Origin: Legionella sp. MW5194
GTDB lineage: Bacteria; Pseudomonadota; Gammaproteobacteria; Legionellales; Legionellaceae
Length of the DNA stretch: 64,000 bases
Assembly: GCF_016864235.1 (NCBI RefSeq)
Contig: NZ_CP045732.1
Coordinates: 1,860,001-1,924,000 of the forward strand
Direction: 5' to 3'
Shown here: positions 27,526 to 36,240 of the stretch, piece by piece
Numbering within the stretch: position 1 is the first letter of the stretch
Layout: each line of letters opens with the position of its first letter
Made by a program: the position numbers and the translations under genes
The notes under the pieces: generated by a model
What the model was told of the DNA's origin: nothing
What the model saw: the letters and a program-made list of their open reading frames with translations, nothing else
The model's database searches: none

Positions 27526-28841
27526 TATTCGCTCACCTCAGTCACACGTTCGAGATACATTGCCCCACCCTGGCCGCCGCCGATACAAATTGCTGCCATA
27601 CCGCGGGTTCCTTTTGTCTGTTCAAGAGACTTTAAAACATGCAATACAATACGAGCCCCGCTCGCACCGATAGGATGCCCGGCCGCAATAGCACCGCCAT
27701 CTTTATTTAATTGATCCAGCGAAGGAGCGCCCAAGGCATGCTGCAGGCCGAGTTGGGTTTTGCAATAGTCATCATCATTCCAGGCAGCGAGACAGCCCAG
27801 AACCTGCGCAGCAAAGGCTTCGTTAATTTCCCAGCAATCAAGCTCCGCCGGTTTGAGTTTTTGCCGTTGCAGAATCGGTGTCGCGGCATGGACAGGCCCT
27901 AACCCCATTTGCGAGGGATCGAGAGCCGCCCATTGAGAATCGACAATGCGCCCCATCACGGGCAGTTTGTATTTTTTCACAGCATCCGCGCTGGCCAGTA
28001 ACAATAAACAAGCCCCATCCGTAATCTGGGAACTGTTACCGGCGGTGACCATGCCGAATTTTTTGTCAAAAAAAGGTTTGAGTTTAGCCAGCTTTTCAAC
28101 GGTTGAATCCGTACGCATGCCATCATCCTGAGGGTACACTTTGCCTTTTTTATCAATGATGGGCATGACTTCAGTCATTCGGCCGTCTTCATAGGCCTTA
28201 GCCAGCCGCAAATGACTGTGTACAGCAAACTCATCCATTTGTTCACGGGTGATACCAAAACGGTAAGCCACTTTTTCCGCGGTCTGTCCCATATTCAAAC
28301 CCACGATGGGGTCGGTAAGGCCCCTGAGCAGGGCAATAACAGGAGCCAGAAAAGACGGGCGAAACTGCGTCATCAGACCAAGACGTTGCCCTGTGCTTTT
28401 TGCAGAAAACCAGCGGCCTAACCAGGACGCCATTTTCTCATTAAATAATAACGGTGCATGACTCATGGCATCGGTACCACCGGCCAGAACCAGTTCACTG
28501 CGGCCGGAAGCAATTTGCATGGCGGCATTGTCCAATGCCTGCATACCGGATGCACAATTACGCATGACGGTAAACGCAGGAACTTTATCGCCACAGCCTA
28601 AACGCAAGGCCACAACGCGGGCAATATTGGCTTCATCAGGGCCAGGCATGGCCGAACCGATAATAACCTCATCCAGTTCAGTCGGGGAGAATGGCTGGCG
28701 ATTCAGCAAGGGAATCCCCGCCGCTACCGCTAAATCCGAACCGGTAAAAGGCCCAACATCCTTTGCTTTTAAGAAAGGAGTTCGATTGCCATCAACAACA
28801 TAGACCGCCCTGCCCTGCAAATTTGATCGTTGCTCCATCAC
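27525..28841 (-). CDS. fadI: Acetyl-CoA acyltransferase (3-ketoacyl-CoA thiolase)
   Basis: 438 residues, closer to FadI length than to FadA. The nucleophilic Cys lies in VMRNCASGMQALDNAA, the His in WEINEAFAAQ and GGAIAAGHPIGASGARI, and the second Cys in AAICIGGGQGG. It cleaves 3-ketoacyl-CoA to acetyl-CoA and a shortened acyl-CoA. First gene of the fadI-fadJ pair. Overlap of the stop with the fadJ ATG (TAATG) implies coupled translation. AGGAGG-like bases (CAGGAGGCGTG) precede the ATG. Confidence 0.94.
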   Translation of the reverse strand: MMEQRSNLQGRAVYVVDGNRTPFLKAKDVGPFTGSDLAVAAGIPLLNRQPFSPTELDEVIIGSAMPGPDEANIARVVALRLGCGDKVPAFTVMRNCASGMQALDNAAMQIASGRSELVLAGGTDAMSHAPLLFNEKMASWLGRWFSAKSTGQRLGLMTQFRPSFLAPVIALLRGLTDPIVGLNMGQTAEKVAYRFGITREQMDEFAVHSHLRLAKAYEDGRMTEVMPIIDKKGKVYPQDDGMRTDSTVEKLAKLKPFFDKKFGMVTAGNSSQITDGACLLLLASADAVKKYKLPVMGRIVDSQWAALDPSQMGLGPVHAATPILQRQKLKPAELDCWEINEAFAAQVLGCLAAWNDDDYCKTQLGLQHALGAPSLDQLNKDGGAIAAGHPIGASGARIVLHVLKSLEQTKGTRGMAAICIGGGQGGAMYLERVTEVSE

Positions 28842-28956
28842 GCCTCCTGATACATGTCATGCTGATTTAGTCAGCCATTTTTTTAATTGTAAAAGATAGC
28901 AGTAATCCTAACCATTTGGAAATTTTGTGAAAAATTATTTTTATTTAAAATCAGTG

Positions 28957-28984
28957 TTGACGATAAGCAAATACCTGCTATACT
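28957..28984 (+). promoter_or_regulatory. Sigma-70 promoter of the tRNA-Ser/tRNA-Arg unit
   Basis: TTGACG (-35) and TATACT (-10) separated by exactly 16 bases, with the expected start about 9 bases before the tRNA-Ser 5' end. Confidence 0.8.
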
Positions 28985-28999
28985 GCCGCTTCATTGGAC

Positions 29000-29089
29000 G
29001 GAGAGATGGCCGAGTGGTCGAAGGCGCTCCCCTGCTAAGGGAGTATGGGAGAAATCCCATCGAGGGTTCGAATCCCTCTCTCTCCGCCA
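29000..29089 (+). tRNA. tRNA-Ser (anticodon GCT)
   Basis: 90 bases, class II with a long variable arm. Acceptor GGAGAGA pairs with TCTCTCC and an encoded GCCA ends the gene. The anticodon loop CTGCTAA places GCT at 29034-29036, and the T loop GGTTCGAATCC is intact. Confidence 0.97.
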
Positions 29090-29100
29090 GACAGAACGAC

Positions 29101-29177
29101 GCGCCCGTAGCTCAGTTGGATAGAGTATCTGGCTACGAACCAGGGGGTCGGAGGTTCGAATCCTTCCGGGCGCGCCA
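29101..29177 (+). tRNA. tRNA-Arg (anticodon ACG), island integration site
   Basis: 77 bases. Acceptor GCGCCCG pairs with CGGGCGC, followed by discriminator G and encoded CCA. The anticodon loop CTACGAA gives ACG at 29135-29137. Its 3' half from 29132 is repeated at 34495, marking it as the attachment site of a mobile element. Confidence 0.97.
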
Positions 29178-29246
29178 ATTCTCGCTGTAAAATCAATAAG
29201 TTACAAATATCTTGGGAAGGTGAAAAAATCGAGTGTAGGGAATTTG
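29132..29246 (+). repeat. Attachment-type direct repeat, copy 1 (in tRNA-Arg)
   Basis: 115 bases running from the anticodon arm of tRNA-Arg into the flank. It matches 34495-34609 with one visible mismatch (CGCGCC here, CGGGCC there). The match continues as 29247-29543 against 35905-36201, once the ISL3 insertion is removed, giving about 412 bp of repeat. Confidence 0.9.
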
Positions 29247-29274
29247 TCACGTAAATTCTCCTAACCTTCCTAAG

Positions 29275-29809
29275 TTATGCCCTCATCAATCCAATTGAAT
29301 TAATCCTGCTCGCTGCATTCTTTAAATGATCACTTGAAAGATGCGCATAACGTAACACCATCTCAAAACTGGACCATCCACCTAACAACTGAAGCTCTTG
29401 CAGGCTTGTTCCATTTTGAACATGCCAACTCGCCCATGTATGCCTTAAATCATGCCAACGAAAGTTTCAATGCCGGCTCGTTTAAGAGCATTTCGCCATG
29501 CTTTAGTATTGCATTGTTGAATAGGTTGACCATTATAGGTAAAGACATATTTTGGATGACTCCCTATTCTACTCTCCAATACAGCAATTGCATTATCATT
29601 CAAAGGAACAGAAATCGCTTTTTTAGTTTTTGCCTCATCTGGATGTACCCAAGCATGTCGTTTGTGCAAATCCACATCCAGCCATTGCAATCCGGTGACA
29701 TTAGCTGCTCTTAATCCAGTCGCCAAGCTAAATGCAGCCATATCACGTAAATGCGGAGGTAACTCGTTTAACAAGCGTGATGCTTGTGGAACAGTTATCG
29801 CTTGAAATA
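29275..29809 (-). pseudogene. Tyrosine integrase remnant A (frameshifted, N-terminus lost)
   Basis: The C-terminal catalytic domain of a phage-type integrase is readable in two frames. The first (to about 29445) gives FSLATGLRAANVTGLQW and VPLNDNAIAVLESRIG and includes the first active-site Arg. It then stops early at GIETFVGMI. Shifting frame by one base continues as WHDLRHTWASWHVQNGT and LGGWSSFEMVLRYAHL, the HxLRH and final Tyr boxes, ending ...INSIGLMRA at 29275. A single missing base near 29447-29455 explains the break. Upstream the frame is closed by a stop at about 29810. Lying next to the tRNA-Arg repeat, this is the decayed recombinase of the island. Confidence 0.88.
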
Positions 29810-29982
29810 TTTAAGTAACGACTAATTAAGACGCAATTATCCAACTTTTTTGACAAAGGTTTAATCACACAGTCACCTTATCAATTTCGTGCAACCCCTT
29901 TTGCCCATTCTTGGATGTGACGGTGTTACCATTTTTTCATAGCCGTCTTAAAAAGATGGGTTTTTGGGACGATATTTTTTTA

Positions 29983-30189
29983 TTACTCAACCCTATCATT
30001 TGAATGCGGCGGTGTGGAGATTACAAGAAACTTGATAGCAGTACTTCCTCGATTTTCAATTTTATGCTCATTCATTGGTTTTACTGTGATATTCTCTCCT
30101 TGTCTTAAAACGACTATCTGTCCATCTACTTGTAAATGCACAATAGATAAAACAGCTGAGTAGACGTTGTATCCATATGAAGCTGCTCT
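29983..30189 (-). pseudogene. Cupin-domain C-terminal remnant
   Basis: 68 codons with no start codon. They read ...LSIVHLQVDGQIVVLRQGEN then ITVKPMNEHKIENRGSTAIK and FLVISTPPHSNDRVE, the pattern of a cupin barrel end (VDG...GE...P...H.IEN.G...FL.ISTPP). A stop precedes it directly. Either the 3' end of a truncated gene or a relic. Confidence 0.5.
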
Positions 30190-30424
30190 TTAGTATTCTG
30201 ACCCATTCTTTCTCTTAAACAGATGCAACAGGATAGACTGAAAATGCAGGAAGAAGTAGTCGCCTGCACGTCTAAAATTGCCTTATTTCGTTTTATTTTC
30301 GAAGAAAAAAGCCCTACCTTAACCGCGATCTAAAATCATTTAATGGATTCATTCAGCTGATGCAGGAGCTTGGCTCTCGTTGTTTCACAAGGGTTAAGCG
30401 CCTACTCCTATTCCCAAAGGAATA
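30190..30424. other. Stretch without a recognisable gene
   Basis: AT-rich sequence between the cupin relic and the desaturase pseudogene. No RNA gene, hairpin with T tract or convincing coding frame was seen. Together with 29810-29982 it is decayed island DNA. Confidence 0.4.
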
Positions 30425-32066
30425 TCAATCAACTTGGCTGTTCCTGTCAATGGTGTTTATGGATTGACGGTGGTTATCTTGATTCCCCTGAGTCATGCAA
30501 GGGTGCAAAACAGCGCCTGAGTGACGGTTATCGGGTTTTGTTCGCTTTTTCAATGTAGCCAGCCCCAGATACTGCAGAGTCAGAATATAAAACCATCCGA
30601 GATCCCATTCATTTGATTTGACGGAAAATTTGCAGCTGGAAGAGTCTCCATGGTGGTTATTGTGCAACTCTTCACCCACTATGAACAGACCAAAGCGGGT
30701 CAGGTTATGGGAATTATCCTGGGTGTCAAAATTACGGTAACCGTAATAATGACCAAGGCCGTTAATCACACTGGCTTGCAGGATAATTTGCAGAATCATT
30801 TGCAGAAACCACAACGGAATTCCCCAGATGCCTATGAAGACGATATAGAGCAACAGCAACAATAAGGGACCTGCCATGGAAAATTTTCCATAGAGGTGTT
30901 TTTCCAAAAAGTCATCATTCCGGATAACACCCAACTGTTTGACAATGTCCTGATTCTTGGCGCTATTATAAATTTCAATTCCAGATGTAAACAATACTTT
31001 AATGCTGATGTTGACTGGGCTGTGAGGATCCTTTTTGCCATCCGGATCCTGATGATGCAAGCGATGGATGGCTACCCATTCCTTGCGATTGGTTCCTGTT
31101 GCCAACCACAGCCAAAATCGAAAAAAATGGGTGATTACAGGATGAAATTTCAAGGCCCGATGGGTTTCTGCGCGATGCAGGTAAATGGAAATCGTAAGCA
31201 AGGATAAGTGCACGGTAAAAAATAGAAAAATAAAGAAGGCCCAGATATTAAAACCAATTAGTCCTTGAGATAATGGCGGTAAAATCAAACAAAGCAACCA
31301 ATAGAAAAATACAAAAAGCAGAACACCAAGAACGAAGGGGAAATAGCTGGAATAATGGCTCTTCAACCAATTGACCAGGTCGTTAATCAACATAAGATTT
31401 TTAAATTTTTCGAAATCTATTTCAGTGTCGATACCAATATTAAGTTGATGCCTGTCAATGTCACCCAGAAGGGGCGGAACCTGTTTACCGCCCAGTTTAT
31501 CCCAAACCGTTAAAACGGTGGCGAAATTCTTATTACAATGCTCTTTTGTGTGATGTTGCAGATGGTACCTGGGTGTAACGATGAATTTACATAAAATTCT
31601 TTCAAATTGATCATTAATTTTAATATTGCTGTGGGAAAAGAAAGCAATTATCGTATGAGAAAATTAATGATCGCAAAAGCGAGAAGGCAAGGGCCAAAAA
31701 TAATCACACAAATCGAGCGGGTAATTAGGAGGCTTAAAAAATCAAGCGGATGCAAACGAAATGTAGTTGTGATATTGGGTGATTTGTCACTGTGATGGAT
31801 CTGGTGAAAATACCAGAATAAATTAACTGAATGGCCCAGACGATGATGAGTATAGTAAATGAGATCCGATATGATAAACCAGACGATAAATACCAGCCAG
31901 AATGGGGCACCGTAATAGTTAAGTAGTCCTATGTTATTGATTTCACAATAATAAGCAAGAAAATAATTGCTTATGGGGTAAGCAGAAAAAATATTAATCA
32001 ATCCGATAGACCAATTTAGAAGCCGCCGACGTCGAAAGCCGGCTTTGCCCAGCTGGTGTAATGGTA
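30425..32066 (-). pseudogene. Fatty-acid hydroxylase/desaturase fusion, decayed copy
   Basis: Close paralogue of the intact 607-residue gene at 45.5-47.3 kb. Reading on the minus strand, the hydroxylase half begins abruptly at LHQLGKAGFRRRRLL where the IS256 element cuts it, and contains HHRLGH and HQIHHSDKSPN. A one-base deletion near 31650 (one fewer A than in the intact copy) closes the frame at ...FAIINFLIR. The second frame carries HLQHHTK and then the desaturase half with YLHRAETH, HRLHHQDPDGKKD and ELHNNHHGD. It ends ...TIDRNSQVD. The N-terminal 60 or so residues are missing. Confidence 0.9.
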
Positions 32067-33402
32067 GTGTTCAAATAACTGTGTCATCTCTAAAAAATTG
32101 ATATAATTTGTACAATTTTGTAGAGGTGACAATGAATAAGAATAAAAAAATAGATTTAGCGAATTTTGATTTCAATGATTTCAAAGCAGATGCGATATCT
32201 CAATTAAAATCAGGTCAATCCTTGACGGGTAAAGACGGGATATTAACGCCGTTAATCAAAGAACTATTAGAAGCTGCTTTGGAAGGTGAAATGGACACGC
32301 ATATGGAAGCGTGCCATGAAACCGGACTTACGAATCGACGCAATGGCAAAACGACCAAGACCATACAATCCACTTCCGGTGTTTTTGATTTAGAGACACC
32401 AAGAGATAGAGACGGTAGTTTTGAGCCAGAAATTGTCAAGAAGCGTCAAACTGTATTGAATGAATCCCTAGATAACAAAGTTTTAGCCTTATATGCCCTG
32501 GGTATGAGCTACGAAGCCATAAGTGAACACCTAGCCGAGATGTATGGTTTAGAAGTATCGTCAGCTAAAATCAGCCTTATCACAGATAAATTACTTCCTA
32601 TGATTACCGAATGGCGCAATCGGTCTTTGGAGTCTGTATATCCTATTGCTTTTTTAGATGCCATGCATTTTAAAGTACGTGTCGAGGGGAAAGTGACTAG
32701 CAAAGCGTTTTATACAGTTCTTGCAGTAACACCGGAGGGGCGGAAGGATATTTTAGGTCTTTATTTATCTGAAAATGAGGGGGCTCGCTTCTGGCTTGGT
32801 GTTCTAAATGACCTCAAAGCCCGTGGCGTAGAGGATATCCTCATTGCAAGCATTGATGGGCTTAAAGGGTTTCCTGAGGCGATTGCTGAGGTGTTTCCTA
32901 AAACCGAAGTGCAGCTTTGTGTGGTTCATCAAATTCGCAACTCCCTAAAGTATGTAGTCAGTAAAGACCAGAAAGCGTTCATGGCCGATTTAAAGCTTGT
33001 GTACAGAGCAACCAGCAAAGAGCTAGCCGAGCATCACTTAATAGAGTTAGAGATAAAATGGGGCAAAAAATACCCCGCTGTATTGAAGTCATGGAATAAT
33101 AACTGGGAGGCTCTATCCCAATATTTTAAATACCCAGAAGAACTCAGGCGCATTATTTATACTACTAACATTGTGGAAGGCTTTCATCGACAAATCCGCA
33201 AATACACTAAAAATAAAGCCGCTTTCACCAGTGAAAACGCCCTTATTAAGCTCATTTATTGTGCTTGCCAAAAAGTGCTGGAAAAATGGAATCAGCCCAT
33301 GCACAATTGGGCGCTTATCATTTCCCAGTTACACATCTATTTTGAAGATAGATTAAATATAGGGCTTAGATAACTAGCGAGGTGACACAGTTAGATGAAC
33401 AC
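32067..33402 (+). mobile_element. Complete IS256-family insertion sequence
   Basis: 1336 bp bounded by matching ends: GTGTTCAAATAACTGTGTCA at the left and the inverted GTGTTCATCTAACTGTGTCA at the right. It carries one intact transposase. The 8 bases outside the ends (TAATGGTA and TCTCCGGT) do not match, so no target duplication remains. It truncates the desaturase pseudogene on its left. Confidence 0.9.
32138..33373 (+). CDS. IS256-family (mutator type) transposase
   Basis: About 412 residues from the ATG at 32132-32138. The frame also opens upstream to 32108, inside the element's left end. Typical family text is seen: MDTHMEACHETGLTNRRNGK, LETPRDRDGSFEPEIVKK, the DDE Asp in YPIAFLDAMHFKVRVEGK, the second Asp in ASIDGLKGFPEAI, CVVHQIRNSLKYV, and the C-terminal Glu region IIYTTNIVEGFHRQIRK. 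The frame is intact and likely active. It moves DNA by a copy-paste mechanism. Confidence 0.93.
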   Translation, partial: KNKKIDLANFDFNDFKADAISQLKSGQSLTGKDGILTPLIKELLEAALEGEMDTHMEACHETGLTNRRNGKTTKTIQSTSGVFDLETPRDRDGSFEPEIVKKRQTVLNESLDNKVLALYALGMSYEAISEHLAEMYGLEVSSAKISLITDKLLPMITEWRNRSLESVYPIAFLDAMHFKVRVEGKVTSKAFYTVLAVTPEGRKDILGLYLSENEGARFWLGVLNDLKARGVEDILIASIDGLKGFPEAIAEVFPKTEVQLCVVHQIRNSLKYVVSKDQKAFMADLKLVYRATSKELAEHHLIELEIKWGKKYPAVLKSWNNNWEALSQYFKYPEELRRIIYTTNIVEGFHRQIRKYTKNKAAFTSENALIKLIYCACQKVLEKWNQPMHNWALIISQLHIYFEDRLNIGLR

Positions 33403-33699
33403 TCTCCGGTTAACCCGGCAATCACTCCCGATGGGGATATATTGCCCCTTTCTTATTGGTGGAAAATTGAATTTAATAATAATGACTATCTATGTATTAA
33501 CACCCCTCTATCTCCCTCTGGCCACGGGCTAATGTAATGTAGCATTACATTGTTGAAAATGTATCTAATGCGGCAACACCCATAATCTATTTCTACTTCT
33601 TTGCTAAATAGGTTATGCCAATCACTACAACGAATTGAACTGGAAAACGCATACAGCCCATTGAGTGATCTTGGGCTGTTTTAATTCTAAAGAATAGGG
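33403..33699. other. Non-coding flank with relic and hairpin
   Basis: No complete gene. A short relic at 33614-33640 (reading YANHYNEL) is nearly identical to 41009-41035. It is followed by a good plus-strand terminator hairpin, suggesting the 3' tail of a lost gene. Confidence 0.4.
33653..33683 (+). terminator. Rho-independent terminator-like hairpin
   Basis: ACAGCCCA/TGGGCTGT 8-bp stem with an 11-base loop, followed on the plus strand by TTTTAATTCT. It lies 20 bases beyond the hicB stop on the minus strand, so it could also end that transcript. Confidence 0.65.
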
Positions 33700-34104
33700 C
33701 TATTTATGACTCTCTATAAAATTCAGTGCCGCATCCGCTAAAAAAGATGAGCGATTTTTTATTGCATGACTTTTCGTATACAAATCAATCAAATTTAAAA
33801 CCCGTTCAGGCATAGTAATATTAATACGTTTTGCCTTACCAGATATTTGACTTAAATCCACATCAACAAATGCCCAAACTCCGTCGGAAAACTCTTCTTC
33901 ATTTATCCAGCTATCTAAAGAGGAGCCAACAGGGATGGATTCATTATCAAACAAGAGGCCTTCAAGATGACACTCAATGGCTTCGATAACATTATTCAGT
34001 GCTTCATCATACGTACTACCGGCAGAATAACATCCTGGAATATCAGGGACCATCACGCCAAAATCACTGTTTTCATCTTTATGAATAACAACCGGATATC
34101 TCAT
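33700..34104 (-). CDS. hicB: HicB antitoxin
   Basis: 134 residues. The N-terminal partial RNase-H-like domain shows YPVVIHKDENSDFGVMVPD and IPGCYSAGSTYDEALNNVIEAI. A C-terminal ribbon-helix-helix (KRINITMPERVLNLIDLYTK) would bind the operator. HicB masks the HicA toxin and represses the pair. Its ATG overlaps the hicA stop by 4 bp. Confidence 0.94.
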   Translation of the reverse strand: MRYPVVIHKDENSDFGVMVPDIPGCYSAGSTYDEALNNVIEAIECHLEGLLFDNESIPVGSSLDSWINEEEFSDGVWAFVDVDLSQISGKAKRINITMPERVLNLIDLYTKSHAIKNRSSFLADAALNFIESHK

Positions 34105-34298
34105 TTTATATCCTCCTTATCAATACCAGCCTGTTTAAAAATGCTGGCTACTGTTTTAATAGGTAAATCTTTTTTAGGATGGGGTATCGTTACCCTACCC
34201 TTTTTGGTTGGATGTTTAAATTGACAGTGACTGCCTTTTTGATGACATTTTACCCAACCATCACGCTCGATTATTTTTATTATTTCTGCGCTTTTCAT
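34101..34298 (-). CDS. hicA: HicA mRNA-interferase toxin
   Basis: 65 residues of the dsRBD-like HicA fold. The catalytic His24 lies in QKGSHCQFKHP, and the end reads LPIKTVASIFKQAGID, both typical. HicA cleaves mRNA when freed from HicB. As the first gene of the pair it sits just inside the repeated attachment site, a place where toxin-antitoxin pairs often help keep an island in the chromosome. The frame is intact. Confidence 0.94.
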   Translation of the reverse strand: MKSAEIIKIIERDGWVKCHQKGSHCQFKHPTKKGRVTIPHPKKDLPIKTVASIFKQAGIDKEDIK

Positions 34299-34494
34299 AA
34301 TAAATTATACACACCATACACACCAATTCAAGAAATCGGCAACGATATAATTAAATCGATACCTAAACCCGTGTAGTGAATTTGTCACAAACTCACTTAA
34401 ATACACACCTATTTACGCCGTTTTAGGCAGGAATTTTTAAAACCGTTACATCGCAAGGCATTGATTTTAAATGAATTTAATAGTGATCCATACA

Positions 34495-34609
34495 GCTACG
34501 AACCAGGGGGTCGGAGGTTCGAATCCTTCCGGGCGGGCCAATTCTCGCTGTAAAATCAATAAGTTACAAATATCTTGGGAAGGTGAAAAAATCGAGTGTA
34601 GGGAATTTG
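34495..34609 (+). repeat. Attachment-type direct repeat, copy 2
   Basis: Second copy of the tRNA-Arg 3' half and flank, 5363 bp after copy 1. It lacks the 5' half of the tRNA, so it is not a functional tRNA. One base differs in the acceptor stem (CGGGCGG instead of CGGGCGC). It is cut by the ISL3 element right after GGAATTTG. Confidence 0.9.
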
Positions 34610-35896
34610 GGGTCTTTCCCAATTACGGGGGCACTCAATCATCAGCATAGTACTCTAACCCTTGTTCTATAATTTTCAAAGTTTTTAAAACCATAAGCAC
34701 GACGTTGAATCAGTTTCATCTTCCGATGAAAGCCTTCAGTGATACCATTTGATTTACTAAATCGCCACATACAAACAACTTCTTCTTTCCAGTTATCGAG
34801 CGTTTTACCTAGAGCTGCTAGAGGTTTAAAGGGGCTTTGCTTCAGTTCGTCGAGCATTTCCAAAAAGCGAGGGATTAACTGACGTGCTCGGTTCTTGGTA
34901 AGCATTTTTTTCATGAGTATATTGTGTAACTGTTGTTGGAATTGATAGACGGCTTCAATAGCTGGATTGTCTGCCAGGAAAGCATCGCGCTTGGCTTTTT
35001 TTAAGGGTGTTAATCGTTCAGGCTTGGTTCTTAAGAGCGCCATGATGCCGCGATTGCTTTTGACGTTGCTTGCAAGTTCCCTATAAGTCATCATGCATTG
35101 GTGTTGCATTAAGCGAATGACATGGAATCGGTCAGCGACTATTTTGGCGTTGGGGAAATGCTTTTTAACGATGGAACGATAGGTAGTGCTTAAATCGATG
35201 CAGACGACTCTAACCCGCTCTTTACCCGGTAAAGCAGCGAGGTAAGCGGCCAGGTCGGTTTCACTTCGCCCTTTGACGATATCAAATACTTTATTCTTTC
35301 TTAAGTTACAGAGTGTTGTAACGAATCCTTGTTTTCGGTTAAAGAAATGTTCATCAATTCCTAAAACGGATGGGCAGTATGCATTGGTCCGCTCCTTATC
35401 TTGTTCTTTATAGTGGCGTTGATACCATCGTTCAATGGTTGCCTTACCCTTCTTAAATAGACTGGCTAACTCGCTTTGAGAAATCCCCGAGGTATGTTTA
35501 TGAAAAACAGCGGCTTGTAGACGCCAAGTGGAACGTTGATACTTATTAATACCAGGAAATTGCTGGTTGCCATAACGATGACAACGATTGCAATAAAGCT
35601 TATAGGCTTTGAATTGTAAGAGACTGCGTCTGTGACCTACTAGTTCGTGATGAACAGTACGAATGTAGGAATCTTTCTTGCGCACTTCTTTACTTTGACA
35701 ATGGCCACATCTTGGTAATCGGTTGTAAGAAAGTTCCAATATCAAAGGTTGATAACCCCGTACTTTTTTTATGGAAAAGCCAGGTAAATTTAAGATAAGA
35801 TCATGTTTCGGCACTTTAATCTCCATTTCGATCGCTAAATCAATGGGTTAGTTTAAACTAACTTGATTAAAGTGCCCCCTTAAATGAGAAAGAGCC
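34610..35896 (-). mobile_element. Complete ISL3-family insertion sequence with target duplication
   Basis: 1287 bp. The left end GGGTCTTTCCCAATTACGGG and the inverted right end GGCTCTTTCTCATTTAAGGG are alike (21 of 25 positions when extended to GGGGGCAC). It is flanked on both sides by the 8-base direct repeat GGAATTTG (34602-34609, 35897-35904), the size known for this family. It interrupts the second copy of the attachment repeat. Confidence 0.95.
34642..35826 (-). CDS. ISL3-family transposase
   Basis: 394 residues. An N-terminal zinc-finger-like region (CGHCQSKEVRKKD, then CNRCHRYGN) is followed by a helix-turn-helix (SELASLFKKGKATIERWYQR) and the DDE catalytic domain: LGIDEHFFNRKQGF, VVCIDLSTTYRSIVKKHFPNA, VADRFHVIRLM and the terminal Glu in SNGITEGFHRKMKLIQRRAYG. 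The frame is intact. It occupies most of the element. Confidence 0.94.
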   Translation of the reverse strand: MEIKVPKHDLILNLPGFSIKKVRGYQPLILELSYNRLPRCGHCQSKEVRKKDSYIRTVHHELVGHRRSLLQFKAYKLYCNRCHRYGNQQFPGINKYQRSTWRLQAAVFHKHTSGISQSELASLFKKGKATIERWYQRHYKEQDKERTNAYCPSVLGIDEHFFNRKQGFVTTLCNLRKNKVFDIVKGRSETDLAAYLAALPGKERVRVVCIDLSTTYRSIVKKHFPNAKIVADRFHVIRLMQHQCMMTYRELASNVKSNRGIMALLRTKPERLTPLKKAKRDAFLADNPAIEAVYQFQQQLHNILMKKMLTKNRARQLIPRFLEMLDELKQSPFKPLAALGKTLDNWKEEVVCMWRFSKSNGITEGFHRKMKLIQRRAYGFKNFENYRTRVRVLC

Positions 35897-35932
35897 GGAA
35901 TTTGTCACGTAAATTCTCCTAACCTTCCTAAG

Positions 35933-36240
35933 TTATGCCCTCATCAATCCAATTGAATTAATCCTGCTCGCTGCATTCTTTAAATGATCACTTGAAAGAT
36001 GCGCATAACGTAACACCATCTCAAAACTGGACCATCCACCTAACAACTGAAGCTCTTGCAGGCTTGTTCCATTTTGAACATGCCAACTCGCCCATGTATG
36101 CCTTAAATCATGCCAACGAAAGTTTCAATGCCGGCTCGTTTAAGAGCATTTCGCCATGCTTTAGTATTGCATTGTTGAATAGGTTGACCATTATAGGTAA
36201 ATACATATTTATGATGCTGTCCAACCCTACTCTCCAATAC
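35933..36240 (-). pseudogene. Tyrosine integrase remnant B
   Basis: Second copy of the integrase C-terminal end. It carries the same one-base frameshift after GIETFVGM as remnant A and matches it without visible change up to 36201. Beyond that the two differ (VGQHHKYVFTYNG here, IGSHPKYVFTYNG in A), and the frame runs into an IS256 transposase fragment. The shared frameshift shows that duplication happened after the damage. Confidence 0.87.

Noticed and set aside
28927..29250. Small open frames across the tRNA pair on both strands
   Set aside because: They cover tRNA-Ser and tRNA-Arg and have no coding character.
34495..34570. Second tRNA-Arg gene
   Set aside because: Only the 3' half is present and the acceptor stem is mutated. 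It is an attachment-site duplicate.
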